The translations under genes and the position numbers were made by a program. From assembly GCF_014699035.1 (NCBI RefSeq), contig NZ_JACXAA010000010.1, positions 1 through 64,000 on the forward strand: a stretch of 64,000 bases of DNA, written 5' to 3'. The stretch's first letter is position 1. Each line of letters starts with the position of its first letter. This DNA comes from Spirosoma validum (lineage in GTDB: Bacteria; Bacteroidota; Bacteroidia; Cytophagales; Spirosomataceae). The notes beneath the pieces are model-generated. The model was not told where the DNA came from. It worked only from the letters and a program-made list of their open reading frames with translations, and did not search any database. Below, one piece after another: positions 52,801 to 60,703 of the stretch.

Positions 52801-55550
52801 AATGTACCTTCTACACCTTCGGGATAGTAGTTCGTTGCGGAGGACTCAATCAGGCTGTTACGGACCCGGATAATGTCGAAAACATATTGCCCTCCTGTAC
52901 TCCCGGCGGCAAACGTTTTGGCTCCCCCATTACCAAACACGACACAACTAAGCAGGGTTACGTCGCAGAAGCTATACAGAAAACCTTGTCTTGCCTGACT
53001 ATAGGCGTATATCGCTCCACCCAGGTTTGCCGCCGTATTCGCCTGAAAAGAGCAGTTGGTCAACTTAGCGTTGATTGACCCTCCTGACGCTGATAAATAA
53101 ATAGCCCCGCCAAGCCTGCCAAGGTCACGCGTGTCCTGCTTAATTGAGTTTCCCTGAAAGGAACAGTTGATCAGCTCTGGATAAGAATACCCTCCCGCAT
53201 CTGCACTGTGGTTGATGGCCCCGCCCGCTATGTCAGCCGTGTTGTCCTGAAACAGGCAGTTGGTTAGCCTGAAGTGGGACGCGCCACTATTATTGCTGTA
53301 GTTTTCCATGGCTCCCCCATTAACAGCCGTGTTGTTGATGAAGTGGCAATTGTCGAACTGAGGACTGCAAAAAAACGCACTGCCACTGGCATTGTTGCTG
53401 ACCGCCCCGCCCGCTCGCGCTGAATTATCCCGAAAAACGCAGTTGATCAGGATAGGGCTGCAGTTCTGTGGATCACTACTAGATCCCCCCGGCGATGCAT
53501 CGTTATAGATGGCCCCTCCATGGGAAGCCGCATTGCCCTGAAACAAGCAGTTACGCACCGTGGGGCTCATGACGCCTGCCGGGCGTCGGCATATGTTTGC
53601 CATGCCTCCTCCCCCCTCAGAAGAATAGACATCATTGGCATTACCGCCCGTAATGACAAAACCATCCAGAATATCGGTTGAGCCCAGTCCATCGCGATTC
53701 AGGATGACGTGGTAGCTGTTGTCTGAGTTGTTACCCACCACACCAATGTCGCCGGAGAGGATTGTCGCGCTGGGGTTACCCTTGACGGGGTTGATGGCCG
53801 GTCGGGCACCCAGGGACGTTTCATTGCCCACAAACCCCCCGTAGATTTCCACTCCGGGTCGCATGGCAAAACTGATGGTGCGGTCAGTACCGGTAGTCGG
53901 TTTATACGTACCGGCCGCCACCCAGACTTTCTCGGTTCCGAGAAGGTCGATCTGGCTTTGCAGGTCACCGCTGGCATTGGCCCAGCTATCGCCGTTACCC
54001 GTACCACCCGCTTTAACGTAGCGGATGGGTTTGTCGGACCTCACCCATAGGGTGCAACTACCCTCGCCCCAACAGCCGGTGACCTGGTCCATAACCCGCA
54101 CCGTGAAGGAAAATCTGCCCACCTGGGTGGGGGTACCACTCAGTACGCCCGACGTAGACAGCGATATGCCCGGGGGGAGGCTGCCGCTGAGCAGCGAATA
54201 GGAACTACTGCCGCCCGAAGGAGAAAACGTCTGGTTATAGGCGGTGCCCACCGTTACAGTGCTCGGGCTGGGTGGACTAACCGTGATCGTGCTGGGAGCC
54301 CCCTGAAACTCAACCGCACCCATGTCGATGCGGCCACCGTAGAAGCGATTATTACCCGCCAGATCGGTACTGGGACCATTGATATTATTGTATGAAAAGT
54401 CATAGCCTCTGTCGATAGCCGGAGCGCAGGCATTGAGGGCTACCGAACTGGTACTAACAAAGGGATTGACCGTTACGCCACCCACATTATAATAAGCATT
54501 AGTGGTGAAAGCAGGAGTAAACGCGGCACCGGTCTCGAATAACGAGCATGTGGCCTCCACGTAGGAGTTCGCGGAATTACGAATGGCATTGCTCTCTCCA
54601 TTGCCGAACAGTACGCAGTTATTCGGTTTCGGCTGACTATTGCCCCCAACACCGGTACCGTCATTGTAGACGGCCCCGCCCTGGGAAGCCGAATTGTTCT
54701 GAAACGAGCAATTCGTCAGCACCGGCCTGGCGGTGAAAGTCTCACCAACGTTGAAGATAGCCCCGCCCGCTGTGGCAGCCGAATTGCCCTGAAACGAACA
54801 GTTGGTCAGCATCACCTGATTGCTCCCCGAATATTTATAATTAAAGACGGCCCCGCCCGATATGGTAGCCGAATTACCCCGAAATGAACAGTTGGTGAGC
54901 ATCGAATTACCGCTGCTACCCACATTATAAATGTAGAAGGCCCCGCCGATACTCGCCGAGTTGCCCTGAAACGAGCAGTTACGCACTGTGGGGCTCGCCC
55001 CCGGTCCACTCGCAGTACCCGGGTTGAACATCCCGCCCCCCGCCGAGCTACCACCATTGGCATTACCCCCTGTGATGATAAAGCCGTCGAGCACCGCCGT
55101 ATTGATTAGGGTTATCGGGTTGCTGATGACGTGGTAACTGTTGTCGGCGATGATGCCTGGGGTACCCAGGTCGCCACTGAGTATACTACTGCTGGGCGTG
55201 GTCAGGTTGATGGCCGGACGCTGGCTCAGGGCAGTCTCGGTACCTGCGAAGCCTCCATAGATAGCGACCCCGTCCTTCATCGAAAAGCTGATGGCGCGGT
55301 CGGTGCTGGTGGTAGGCTTATACGTACCGGCCGCTACCCAGACCTGATCAGTGGCCGCACTGGCATTGATTATTGCCTGCAGGTTGCCGCTGGCGTTGGC
55401 CCAACTGCTGCCGTCGCCGGTGCCCGTGGCAGCTGGCTTAACATAGCGAATGGTCTGGGCCTGAGCCAGCAGGTCCATGCCGAGCAGTAGTACGAGCAGA
55501 CTCAAGGCTCCCGTTCTAAAGTGGGTAAAGAAAGGTAAAGAAAGCGTCAT
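49827..55550 (-). CDS. Giant secreted beta-helix and Ig-repeat protein
   Basis: 1907 residues from the ATG at 55550, which opens a signal peptide (GALSLLVLLLGMDLLAQAQ). Three homologous parallel beta-helix modules begin near residues 32, 510 and 1350, each with VWVAAGTYKPTTGTDR, then IYGGFAGNETAL and VLDGFVITGG, a ladder of NCSFQGNSA coils, and a closing RIDMGAYE ('choice-of-anchor Q' pattern). Between them are a putative-Ig domain (~420-505), an Ig-like domain (~975-1058), three near-identical 69-residue repeats (~1063-1270) and one more (~1270-1337). The C-terminal ~130 residues are a beta-sandwich of DUF11-like character. No standard type IX sorting tail is obvious. Probably a surface adhesin, or a polysaccharide-binding or -cleaving protein; no catalytic residues were identified. 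Confidence 0.87.
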   Translation of the reverse strand: MTLSLPFFTHFRTGALSLLVLLLGMDLLAQAQTIRYVKPAATGTGDGSSWANASGNLQAIINASAATDQVWVAAGTYKPTTSTDRAISFSMKDGVAIYGGFAGTETALSQRPAINLTTPSSSILSGDLGTPGIIADNSYHVISNPITLINTAVLDGFIITGGNANGGSSAGGGMFNPGTASGPGASPTVRNCSFQGNSASIGGAFYIYNVGSSGNSMLTNCSFRGNSATISGGAVFNYKYSGSNQVMLTNCSFQGNSAATAGGAIFNVGETFTARPVLTNCSFQNNSASQGGAVYNDGTGVGGNSQPKPNNCVLFGNGESNAIRNSANSYVEATCSLFETGAAFTPAFTTNAYYNVGGVTVNPFVSTSSVALNACAPAIDRGYDFSYNNINGPSTDLAGNNRFYGGRIDMGAVEFQGAPSTITVSPPSPSTVTVGTAYNQTFSPSGGSSSYSLLSGSLPPGISLSTSGVLSGTPTQVGRFSFTVRVMDQVTGCWGEGSCTLWVRSDKPIRYVKAGGTGNGDSWANASGDLQSQIDLLGTEKVWVAAGTYKPTTGTDRTISFAMRPGVEIYGGFVGNETSLGARPAINPVKGNPSATILSGDIGVVGNNSDNSYHVILNRDGLGSTDILDGFVITGGNANDVYSSEGGGGMANICRRPAGVMSPTVRNCLFQGNAASHGGAIYNDASPGGSSSDPQNCSPILINCVFRDNSARAGGAVSNNASGSAFFCSPQFDNCHFINNTAVNGGAMENYSNNSGASHFRLTNCLFQDNTADIAGGAINHSADAGGYSYPELINCSFQGNSIKQDTRDLGRLGGAIYLSASGGSINAKLTNCSFQANTAANLGGAIYAYSQARQGFLYSFCDVTLLSCVVFGNGGAKTFAAGSTGGQYVFDIIRVRNSLIESSATNYYPEGVEGTLNTITTSTSPFASPNSPALAANSPAVNAGYSSVQGTDVAGNPRIVGCRIDMGAYELQYDPTVAITAQPAASSVVCGRASVSVPVSVSGTYLTYQWYKDSFANPVTGQTSATLSLINVQPADAGSYSLVVTGSCNSLTSTAFNLTVNQPTVSVSPGSATICQGKSVLLTASGASSYTWSNSTTGNTLTATTAGTYSVTGVDGNGCTNSTTAVVTENKPTISISPGSATICQGKSILLTASGAGTYTWSNNTTDNTLTATTAGTYSVTGVDGNGCTNTATAIITENKPTVSISPNPASICQASSVLLTASGASAYTWSDNTTGNTLTATTPGTYSVTGVATNGCFNSATAIVTDTRPSVTITASPSATVTQGAAITLMASGTGATSFNWVTGSTSSSIVINPTTSVTYSVTARNGANCSTVASLAITVTPISCGPVIYVTQTGSGQRDGSSWANALGSSQLQFGINAAASCGNSGQVWVAAGTYKPTTGSDRNASFALRNGVTIYGGFAGNETALTDRPALNPVTGQPAITTLSGDIGTVGNTSDNSFRVISNPASLSLTTTAVLDGFVITGGAGGSLGGGMFNEGSSPTLRNCSFVSNAVSVTSTSTSRGGAIYNGNGSSPQLTNCQFEGNSVSGANGQFSYGGAISNFTNSSPLLINCNFLANSVSGSSSNFGGAMANNVNSNPQLINCSFVTNSAMGGTNTRGGAINNGASNPQLINCSFLNNSVSGGTTTNQGGAIANNTSIAQLTNCVLFGNGGSNTFYNVSSPTVASVTTTYSLFDNTVTGYTSDPTNLTASTSPFVSATDTQLAAGSQAINKGSTTAYTAVSGPPTDLAGNVRIQNGIIDMGAYERALPPDLTLLLYARPTLVYGSAPFSVVVDVVETNGVVSSGLITVKITKDARISLSLNEALTSVEGRSVQNGSWTLSSDAAYYILTTTQSIGGGDRLSIGLTGQLRAGSTTGMVNCSATVLGGGETRTNNNTDADKVEYFQQ
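51741..52361 (-). repeat. Three 207-bp tandem repeats inside the giant gene
   Basis: Units 52155-52361, 51948-52154 and 51741-51947 each encode 69 residues starting PTVSVSPGSATICQGKS or close variants and including TLTATTAGTYSVTGV. The first two are the most alike, the third is more diverged. In-frame unit length allows copy-number change by recombination. Confidence 0.9.
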
Positions 55551-55860
55551 AAGAGGATTAGTTGGCAGATGATTACGGGGAAAGAAAGCAAACAAAATGG
55601 GTAGCGGGTAGGCCTATCCGCCACATAGCCTACTTCCCTTGTCGCTCTTTGGAAGAGACCGATGGGTCGGCAGGATACGCTAGAGCCGCCATACGGGCAG
55701 TGGACAAAACCAGTTGGTTCAACCAGGTGAAGCAGGCACAAAGAGATTGATCAGAGTTAAAAAGAGGAAGATTCAAAGGCCTTTAACACGGGGGTGAAAA
55801 AAAGATGATTTTTCGGTGCTGAACGCTGGTGCAAGTTTAGCCCAATGCCCTCGTATGTAT

Positions 55861-55919
55861 GTGCATTTTTCACCCAAATAGGTGCATTTTTCACCCAAAC
55901 CGATGCATTTTTGTCACAC
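55861..55919. repeat. Three 21-bp direct repeats upstream of giant gene
   Basis: TGCATTTTT(C/G)(A/T)C-type units start at 55861, 55882 and 55903, spacing exactly 21 bp, the first two sharing GTGCATTTTTCACCCAAA. They lie about 310-370 bp upstream of the beta-helix gene start. A phased regulator-binding array is plausible. Confidence 0.7.
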
Positions 55920-56218
55920 CTTAGCCAAAAAATGAAACAGAAGCAGTCGATTTGTTTCACTCATTGGGGAAAATAAAACCGATAACCCAGTGACGAGTTC
56001 ACAAGCGAAATTAGTTGCGTCAGCCCCAGGGCAGACAAGCAAAGGGGACCTGAGTAAATCGGATACGGGATCAATGACAAGCCAACCCTGACCGACATCA
56101 CCCCGTCGACAGGGTACCGGCGACGGGGTCATGAGCTGGGGGGCTGCCCGTTCTTGGTGCTCGAGCCATCTGCCGCGGGCGTTAAGAAGCCCTATCTTTT
56201 TACACCCGTGCACGAGGC

Positions 56219-56407
56219 ATGACGGCGTCAGTAATTCCTTACCTGAGGACGCTTCGCCTACAGAAAGCCGGAGCGCTGCTGAAACAGTCATCATTGAGTG
56301 TTGCCGAAGTTGCCTATGCGGTGGGCTTCGACAATCCCCGGTACTTCAGCCGGGTTTTTTCGGAAGAAAAAGGGGGCTCCCCCAGCAGCTTTAGAGACAT
56401 GGACTAG
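56219..56407 (+). pseudogene. AraC-type HTH remnant
   Basis: The frame reads GMTASVIPYLRTLRLQKAGA, then SVAEVAYAVGFDNPRYFSRV and FSEEKGGSPSSFRDMD. This is the second half of an AraC HTH pair, as found at the end of hybrid two-component sensors (GMTAS-x-FIRTIRL-x-A). No N-terminal partner precedes it in frame; an upstream in-frame stop lies at 56183-56185, and KKPYLFTPVHEA in another frame could be a frameshifted continuation. A relic of a larger regulator is the best explanation. 55551-56218 otherwise holds no supported gene. Confidence 0.6.
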
Positions 56408-56458
56408 CTCACATATTTCGGACAGTTTTGCTCCAGCAGACCAGCTGCTTCGGTAAAG

Positions 56459-56760
56459 TCACCTTAAGGGTATTATATTCGCCATCACCACAATTGCGAT
56501 GAGTAACATGATTTTCCCGTCGTTTTTGAAGTGTAGATCTTCAACTACGGTCGTCTGTGCGGTTGAACCCCTGGGTTTTGAGATGCTTGAAGCATGTTTT
56601 AATCCGCCAACGAGAGTAGCTCAGCAGAGTCATTTTTTTGCTCTTGAGCATAACGATTGATAAAGTTCCTCCGTTGTGTGCGAACCCTTTGATAACGCTC
56701 CGGTTGCGTTGATAAGCCTGACGAGTTAGTTTCGAACAGCTGTGACCAGGTGCTTAGTCA
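56459..56760 (-). mobile_element. Decayed IS4-like transposase remnant
   Basis: One minus-strand frame reads TRQAYQRNRSVIKGFAHNGG, then YSRWRIKTCFKHLKTQGFNR before a stop at 56541-56543. The neighbouring frame continues EDLHFKNDGKIMLLIAIVVM to a stop at 56459-56461. Together they match the C-terminal end of IS4-type DDE transposases (YRxRWxIETxFKxLKxxGFN, then THLxxPEKI). The catalytic Glu position is Lys and a frameshift splits the gene, so it is inactive. The upstream part is not recognisable. The 56408-57000 gap holds nothing else supported. Confidence 0.6.
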
Positions 56761-57000
56761 ATGGGACGTTTGGAACAGCCTTCGTTGAATCATATCGTTG
56801 CGCGCTGCTTTTCGTCATCTGTCCATTTTACCGCTCAGATGGAATTTATAAACCTAGGATAGGACGTAACATATTCGTGAATAACTTGCTTATAGCACGA
56901 GCTGGTGAATCAACATTTTGTAGTTACACTTAACTCTCAGCACAGTGCATTTAAAATACCTTACATATCATGAGGGGGTATGTAGACGTGTTCAGGCCGA

Positions 57001-57315
57001 TTAGTCCGCCGGGGTGATCTTGCTGAGTATCGTTTTGTCGATGTAGAACGTACCGAAGGGAACCATACAGGCCAGTAAGACTTTCCAGGTTGTGGTTTTA
57101 AACTTCCAGTTATACTCTACGCCAACGCTTATCGTATTGAAAACGAATAGCAGAAATAAGATACCATGAACGGGCCCAATGGACCTGACCAGGACCGGAT
57201 TATCGAATAGATGTTTGGCGGGAACGGCAATGCCAATTAACAGGATCAGCGAAATACCTTCCAGTAAACCGAGTAAGCGCAGGCGTCCGATGTTTGTGAC
57301 GAAGTAATTTTTCAT
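57001..57315 (-). CDS. DUF3817 family membrane protein
   Basis: 104 residues from the ATG at 57315. Three transmembrane helices at about 12-32 (LRLLGLLEGISLILLIGIAV), 45-68 and 75-95 have the DUF3817 pattern: GLLEGIS, then GPVHGILFLLFV and the closing KVLLACMVPFGTFYIDKTIL. Function unknown. It starts 2 bp after the stop of the next gene upstream, so the two are certainly co-transcribed. Confidence 0.85.
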   Translation of the reverse strand: MKNYFVTNIGRLRLLGLLEGISLILLIGIAVPAKHLFDNPVLVRSIGPVHGILFLLFVFNTISVGVEYNWKFKTTTWKVLLACMVPFGTFYIDKTILSKITPAD

Positions 57316-57317
57316 GA

Positions 57318-57782
57318 TTAGTACGGTCTGAAATACGGTCTGTTTGCAAGTGGTGAAAACGGCCACAGAATGGCCAGGAAAATAAGCCCAAGGGCAATGG
57401 AAAACCAAACCAGCATCGTTCTGAATTTCTCTTTATCGGTCGGTTTCCGTTTTGCCAGCGCTGAGCCAATCGTAATGACAACAATGGCCGTCAGCATGAG
57501 CAGGAAGTGGATAATGCCAAAAAAGGCCAGGTCGATCCGTTGACTTTCCTGTTTAAAATTAGCAAAGAAATACTTGATAATCGGACTGGTGAAGTATAAC
57601 GTAAAGCCGATCACCAGCTGACTATGCGCAATGGTTGCTGTCCAATGCCGGGCGGAATTATCCGTTTTGGTGAATACACCATCAGAAGTGTAACCTCGAT
57701 ACGCTCTGCCGATAGCGTACAATAAACTCACTAAGACAAGCCAGCGGAAAAGTGAATGAAAAAACAGCAGTGACGAATACAT
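57318..57782 (-). CDS. Small four-helix membrane protein
   Basis: 154 residues from the ATG at 57782, which begins SSLLFFHSLFRWLVLVSLLY. Four transmembrane helices are visible: residues ~10-25, 50-70 (ATIAHSQLVIGFTLYF), 88-108 (IIHFLLMLTAIVVITIGSAL) and 122-140. Relatives in Bacteroidota are often loosely annotated as cytochrome B, and the paired His in HSLFRW, TIAHSQ and IIHFLL could bind haem, but this is unproven. Operonic with the DUF3817 gene. Confidence 0.75.
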   Translation of the reverse strand: MYSSLLFFHSLFRWLVLVSLLYAIGRAYRGYTSDGVFTKTDNSARHWTATIAHSQLVIGFTLYFTSPIIKYFFANFKQESQRIDLAFFGIIHFLLMLTAIVVITIGSALAKRKPTDKEKFRTMLVWFSIALGLIFLAILWPFSPLANRPYFRPY

Positions 57783-57856
57783 GTTCGTTACGTTGTTTAC
57801 GCCCTGCAAAGGTCAACGTAACGAACGATTTTTGAGTAGGATGGACGAAGCTGATT

Positions 57857-58771
57857 TTAGGATTTTTCAATCATCTGGCGGAAAGCCAGTGGCGTAACAC
57901 CTTCGTATTTTTTGAATAGACGGCTAAAATAAGACGCATCGAAAATACCGACTTCAGCTGCTACGTCACTGATTGATAAAGCGCTCTGGTGAAGGAGCAC
58001 CTTTGCTTCCAGCACAATGGCTTCGTCAATCCATTTGGTCGGCGATTTGCCGATAATGGTCCTGACGGATTTGTTTAGATGGTTGGGCGTAATGTTCAGT
58101 AAAGTTGCGTAATCAGTGACGCGGTGGTTGGTTTTAAGGGTTGAAAACAGCAGTTCCTTAAATCGATTGGTAATGGTAACCGCATTCGTTTGCGTACTGG
58201 ACGACATTGGTTTATAAACCCGGTTGATCTCGCAGAGAAGCGCCACGAAATACGATTGAATAATGTCCAGGTCCGTCAATCCATTTTCTGAATAAGCAAG
58301 TAGTATTCGCCGGAAAAGATGCGCGACAAAGTCGGACGTTTGGCCGTCCAGACTAATACGGGGGTTGCCCCATACGCGCAAAAAGTCAAAATCCTTCAGC
58401 AGCTCTGCCTTTCCAAATTTACCGATGATCATGTCGTTGTGGAAGTTGCATAGATAGCCCTGATTGAGATCGAGATTGGCGAACGAAAAAACCTGCCCTG
58501 CCGGAACCACCAGACACTCGTCTTTGACAATTTTGTGGGTCTCACTGCCAACGGTCATGATTGCTTCGCCATCGGTGAGGTAAATCAATGTGTGGTTGGT
58601 GCTGCGAACGGGTGGAACCGGCAGTTTGATCAGGCGAATCAGTTCGTCGACCTTAACAACGAAAAACTTACCAAAATCCAGCTTCAGCAACGTATCGATA
58701 CGTGGTTCGGTCTGAATATAACTTTCCCGAAACGATTCAACGCTGTAGGTTTTTATCTTGCTTTTGGTCAC
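57857..58771 (-). CDS. AraC family transcriptional regulator
   Basis: About 304 residues from a GTG at 58771 (VTKSKIKTYSVESFRESYIQ), the usual AraC opening; an ATG at 58864 would add 31 residues that look non-homologous and leave only 35 bp before the divergent cupin gene, so I prefer the GTG but am unsure. The C-terminal HTH pair is clear: LLNITPNHLNKSVRTIIGKS and VGIFDASYFSRLFKKYEG followed by VTPLAFR. It is divergent from a cupin/aldo-keto reductase pair and is their likely regulator. Confidence 0.8.
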   Translation of the reverse strand: MTKSKIKTYSVESFRESYIQTEPRIDTLLKLDFGKFFVVKVDELIRLIKLPVPPVRSTNHTLIYLTDGEAIMTVGSETHKIVKDECLVVPAGQVFSFANLDLNQGYLCNFHNDMIIGKFGKAELLKDFDFLRVWGNPRISLDGQTSDFVAHLFRRILLAYSENGLTDLDIIQSYFVALLCEINRVYKPMSSSTQTNAVTITNRFKELLFSTLKTNHRVTDYATLLNITPNHLNKSVRTIIGKSPTKWIDEAIVLEAKVLLHQSALSISDVAAEVGIFDASYFSRLFKKYEGVTPLAFRQMIEKS

Positions 58772-58899
58772 CTTTTTTCTGCTTTCGATGAACTCAAAAC
58801 TACAGGAAATTCCAATCGAAGACACTGGCCGTTTTGGGAAGACAAGTATCTTTGAGAAACCCAACGATACATCCGATCTGGATTTGAAATCATAACCTT

Positions 58900-59475
58900 A
58901 TGAACCGAACCGAATTTCTTTCGCTCGGCGGCCTTCCAGTTCTGTTAGCGCTTACAGCCATGACCCAAAACGACACCGAACCCGAAACGTTTTTATTCAA
59001 AGACGACGGTAAAATTCCCAACAACAAATACCCGCTACTGCTCTACAAAAAAGCGTTTCAGGCAACGGGTTCAGCAGGTGCATTAGGGATGGAAGAGCAT
59101 TTTGCGGCTAACAACTGGACTAATTCCTGGCGGAATGGCGTCTTTTCGTATCATCATTATCATAGCACAACGCACGAAGTTCTGGGGATTTACAGCGGTT
59201 CGGCACTCCTGCAATTAGGTGGAGAAAAGGGACAGAGAGTTCGGGTTCAGGCCGGTGATATTATTGTAATTCCCGCTGGCGTCGGCCATAAAAAACTCGA
59301 ATCATCGGCTGATTTTGGGGTGGTAGGCGCTTATCCCGACGGGCGGAGTTATGATACGTTACGGGGTGAGCCCGGCGAGCGCCCGCAGGCCGACAAGAAC
59401 ATAGCCGCTGTGCCCATCCCAACCACCGATCCATTTTTGGGTAAAGACGGTGGAGTGGGCGATTTTTGGAAATAG
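58900..59475 (+). CDS. Cupin domain protein (YjlB-like)
   Basis: 191 residues. The cupin fold shows FSYHHYHSTTHEVLGIYSGS with His and Glu ligands and AGDIIVIPAGVGHKKLE with the final His. The opening PETFLFKDDGKIPNNKYPLL and the closing GDFWK place it near Bacillus YjlB, an uncharacterised cupin. The first ~20 residues are hydrophobic but weak as a signal. It is followed after 105 bp by an aldo/keto reductase on the same strand and is divergent from an AraC gene, forming a small regulated group. Confidence 0.85.
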   Translation: MNRTEFLSLGGLPVLLALTAMTQNDTEPETFLFKDDGKIPNNKYPLLLYKKAFQATGSAGALGMEEHFAANNWTNSWRNGVFSYHHYHSTTHEVLGIYSGSALLQLGGEKGQRVRVQAGDIIVIPAGVGHKKLESSADFGVVGAYPDGRSYDTLRGEPGERPQADKNIAAVPIPTTDPFLGKDGGVGDFWK

Positions 59476-59580
59476 CAGGACGTAGCATTGGTTTTAACGT
59501 TCTTTTTGAACTTAGCACCCATTGAACGTTTTTAAACTTTGTCGGAGAAAGCTTTCCGGGCAGAATCAACGTAAAGAACT

Positions 59581-60618
59581 ATGGAATACAGACAATTGGG
59601 TGCGTCAGGACTATTTGTTCCGGTACTGAGTTTTGGGACCGCTACGTTTGGCGGACAAGGCGATTTTTTTAAAGCCTGGGGTAATACGCAGGTAGACGAA
59701 GCGACCCGCTTGGTCGATCTCTGTCTGGATGCGGGCGTCAATCTGTTCGACACGGCCGACATTTATTCGGATGGGGCTTCGGAGGAAATTCTGGGTAAAG
59801 CCATTCAGGGTAAGCGCGACAACGTGCTCATTTCGACTAAAGCCACGTTTACATTTGGCCAGGGACCTAATAATCAGGGCTCATCGCGGTTTCATTTGCT
59901 CAAACAATGTGAAGCCAGCCTGAAACGCCTGAACACAGATCATATTGACATTTATCATATGCACGGCTTCGATGGAAACACGCCGGTTGAAGAAACGCTG
60001 CGTACGCTGGACGATCTGGTACAGAGCGGCAAGGTGCGCTACATTGCCTGTTCTAATTTCTCGGGCTGGCATCTGATGAAATCGCTGGCTGTCTCGGAAA
60101 AATACGGCTGGAATCGCTACGTTGCTCATCAGGTCTACTACTCGCTGGTAAACCGGGAATATGAGTGGGAGCTGATGCCGCTCGGGATCGATCAGAACGT
60201 AGGCGCGTTTATCTGGAGTCCGCTGGCCGGTGGTCGGTTAGGGGGCAAATACGGACGTAATAAACCGAAACCAACCGAAGGTCGTGTTGTGGAAGGCGGC
60301 AGCCCGGTTCCGCAGGCTGTGGTCCCTGAAGAAACGTTCTATACTATTACTGATGCGCTGGATGAAGTCGCTGAAGAAACGGGGAAATCCGTTGCGCAGG
60401 TATCGCTTAACTGGCTCTTGCATCGGCCAACGGTGTCGAGCATCGTGATTGGCGCACGTAATGAAGAACAACTTAAACAGAACCTGGAATCTGTCGGCTG
60501 GAATCTGACCACTGACCAGATTAAGAAATTAGATGCCGCCAGCGACGTACCAACCATTTATCCGTATTGGCACCAACGTCAGAATCTGACGCTAAATCCG
60601 CTGCCGAAGTTTTACTAG
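59581..60618 (+). CDS. Aldo/keto reductase (YajO-like)
   Basis: 345 residues. Catalytic tetrad: Asp and Tyr in NLFDTADIYSDG, Lys in ISTKATF, and His in DIYHMHGFDG, all present, unlike the reductase at 2571-3542. Other signatures are the opening YRQLGASGLFVPVLSFGTAT, ACSNFSGWHL and RPTVSSIVIGARNEEQLKQN. Expected NADPH-dependent carbonyl reduction in the cytosol; substrate unknown. It follows a cupin gene and a perfect terminator hairpin separates it from the convergent peptidase. Confidence 0.92.
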   Translation: MEYRQLGASGLFVPVLSFGTATFGGQGDFFKAWGNTQVDEATRLVDLCLDAGVNLFDTADIYSDGASEEILGKAIQGKRDNVLISTKATFTFGQGPNNQGSSRFHLLKQCEASLKRLNTDHIDIYHMHGFDGNTPVEETLRTLDDLVQSGKVRYIACSNFSGWHLMKSLAVSEKYGWNRYVAHQVYYSLVNREYEWELMPLGIDQNVGAFIWSPLAGGRLGGKYGRNKPKPTEGRVVEGGSPVPQAVVPEETFYTITDALDEVAEETGKSVAQVSLNWLLHRPTVSSIVIGARNEEQLKQNLESVGWNLTTDQIKKLDAASDVPTIYPYWHQRQNLTLNPLPKFY

Positions 60619-60631
60619 GAGCCATCTGTAC

Positions 60632-60686
60632 AAACAGAACGCAGATTTTTATGATCCTGGTAATCATAAAAATCTGCGTTCTGTTT
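60632..60686. terminator. Bidirectional terminator hairpin
   Basis: Perfect 24-bp arms at 60632-60655 and 60663-60686 with a 7-nt loop, between the convergent reductase (ends 60618) and peptidase (ends 60704). Confidence 0.8.
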
Positions 60687-60703
60687 CTTATTGATAGTTG
60701 CTG

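Noticed and set aside
55914-56294. 126-codon minus-strand frame upstream of the giant gene
   Set aside because: No domain; partly antisense to the AraC-type remnant. Treated as chance.
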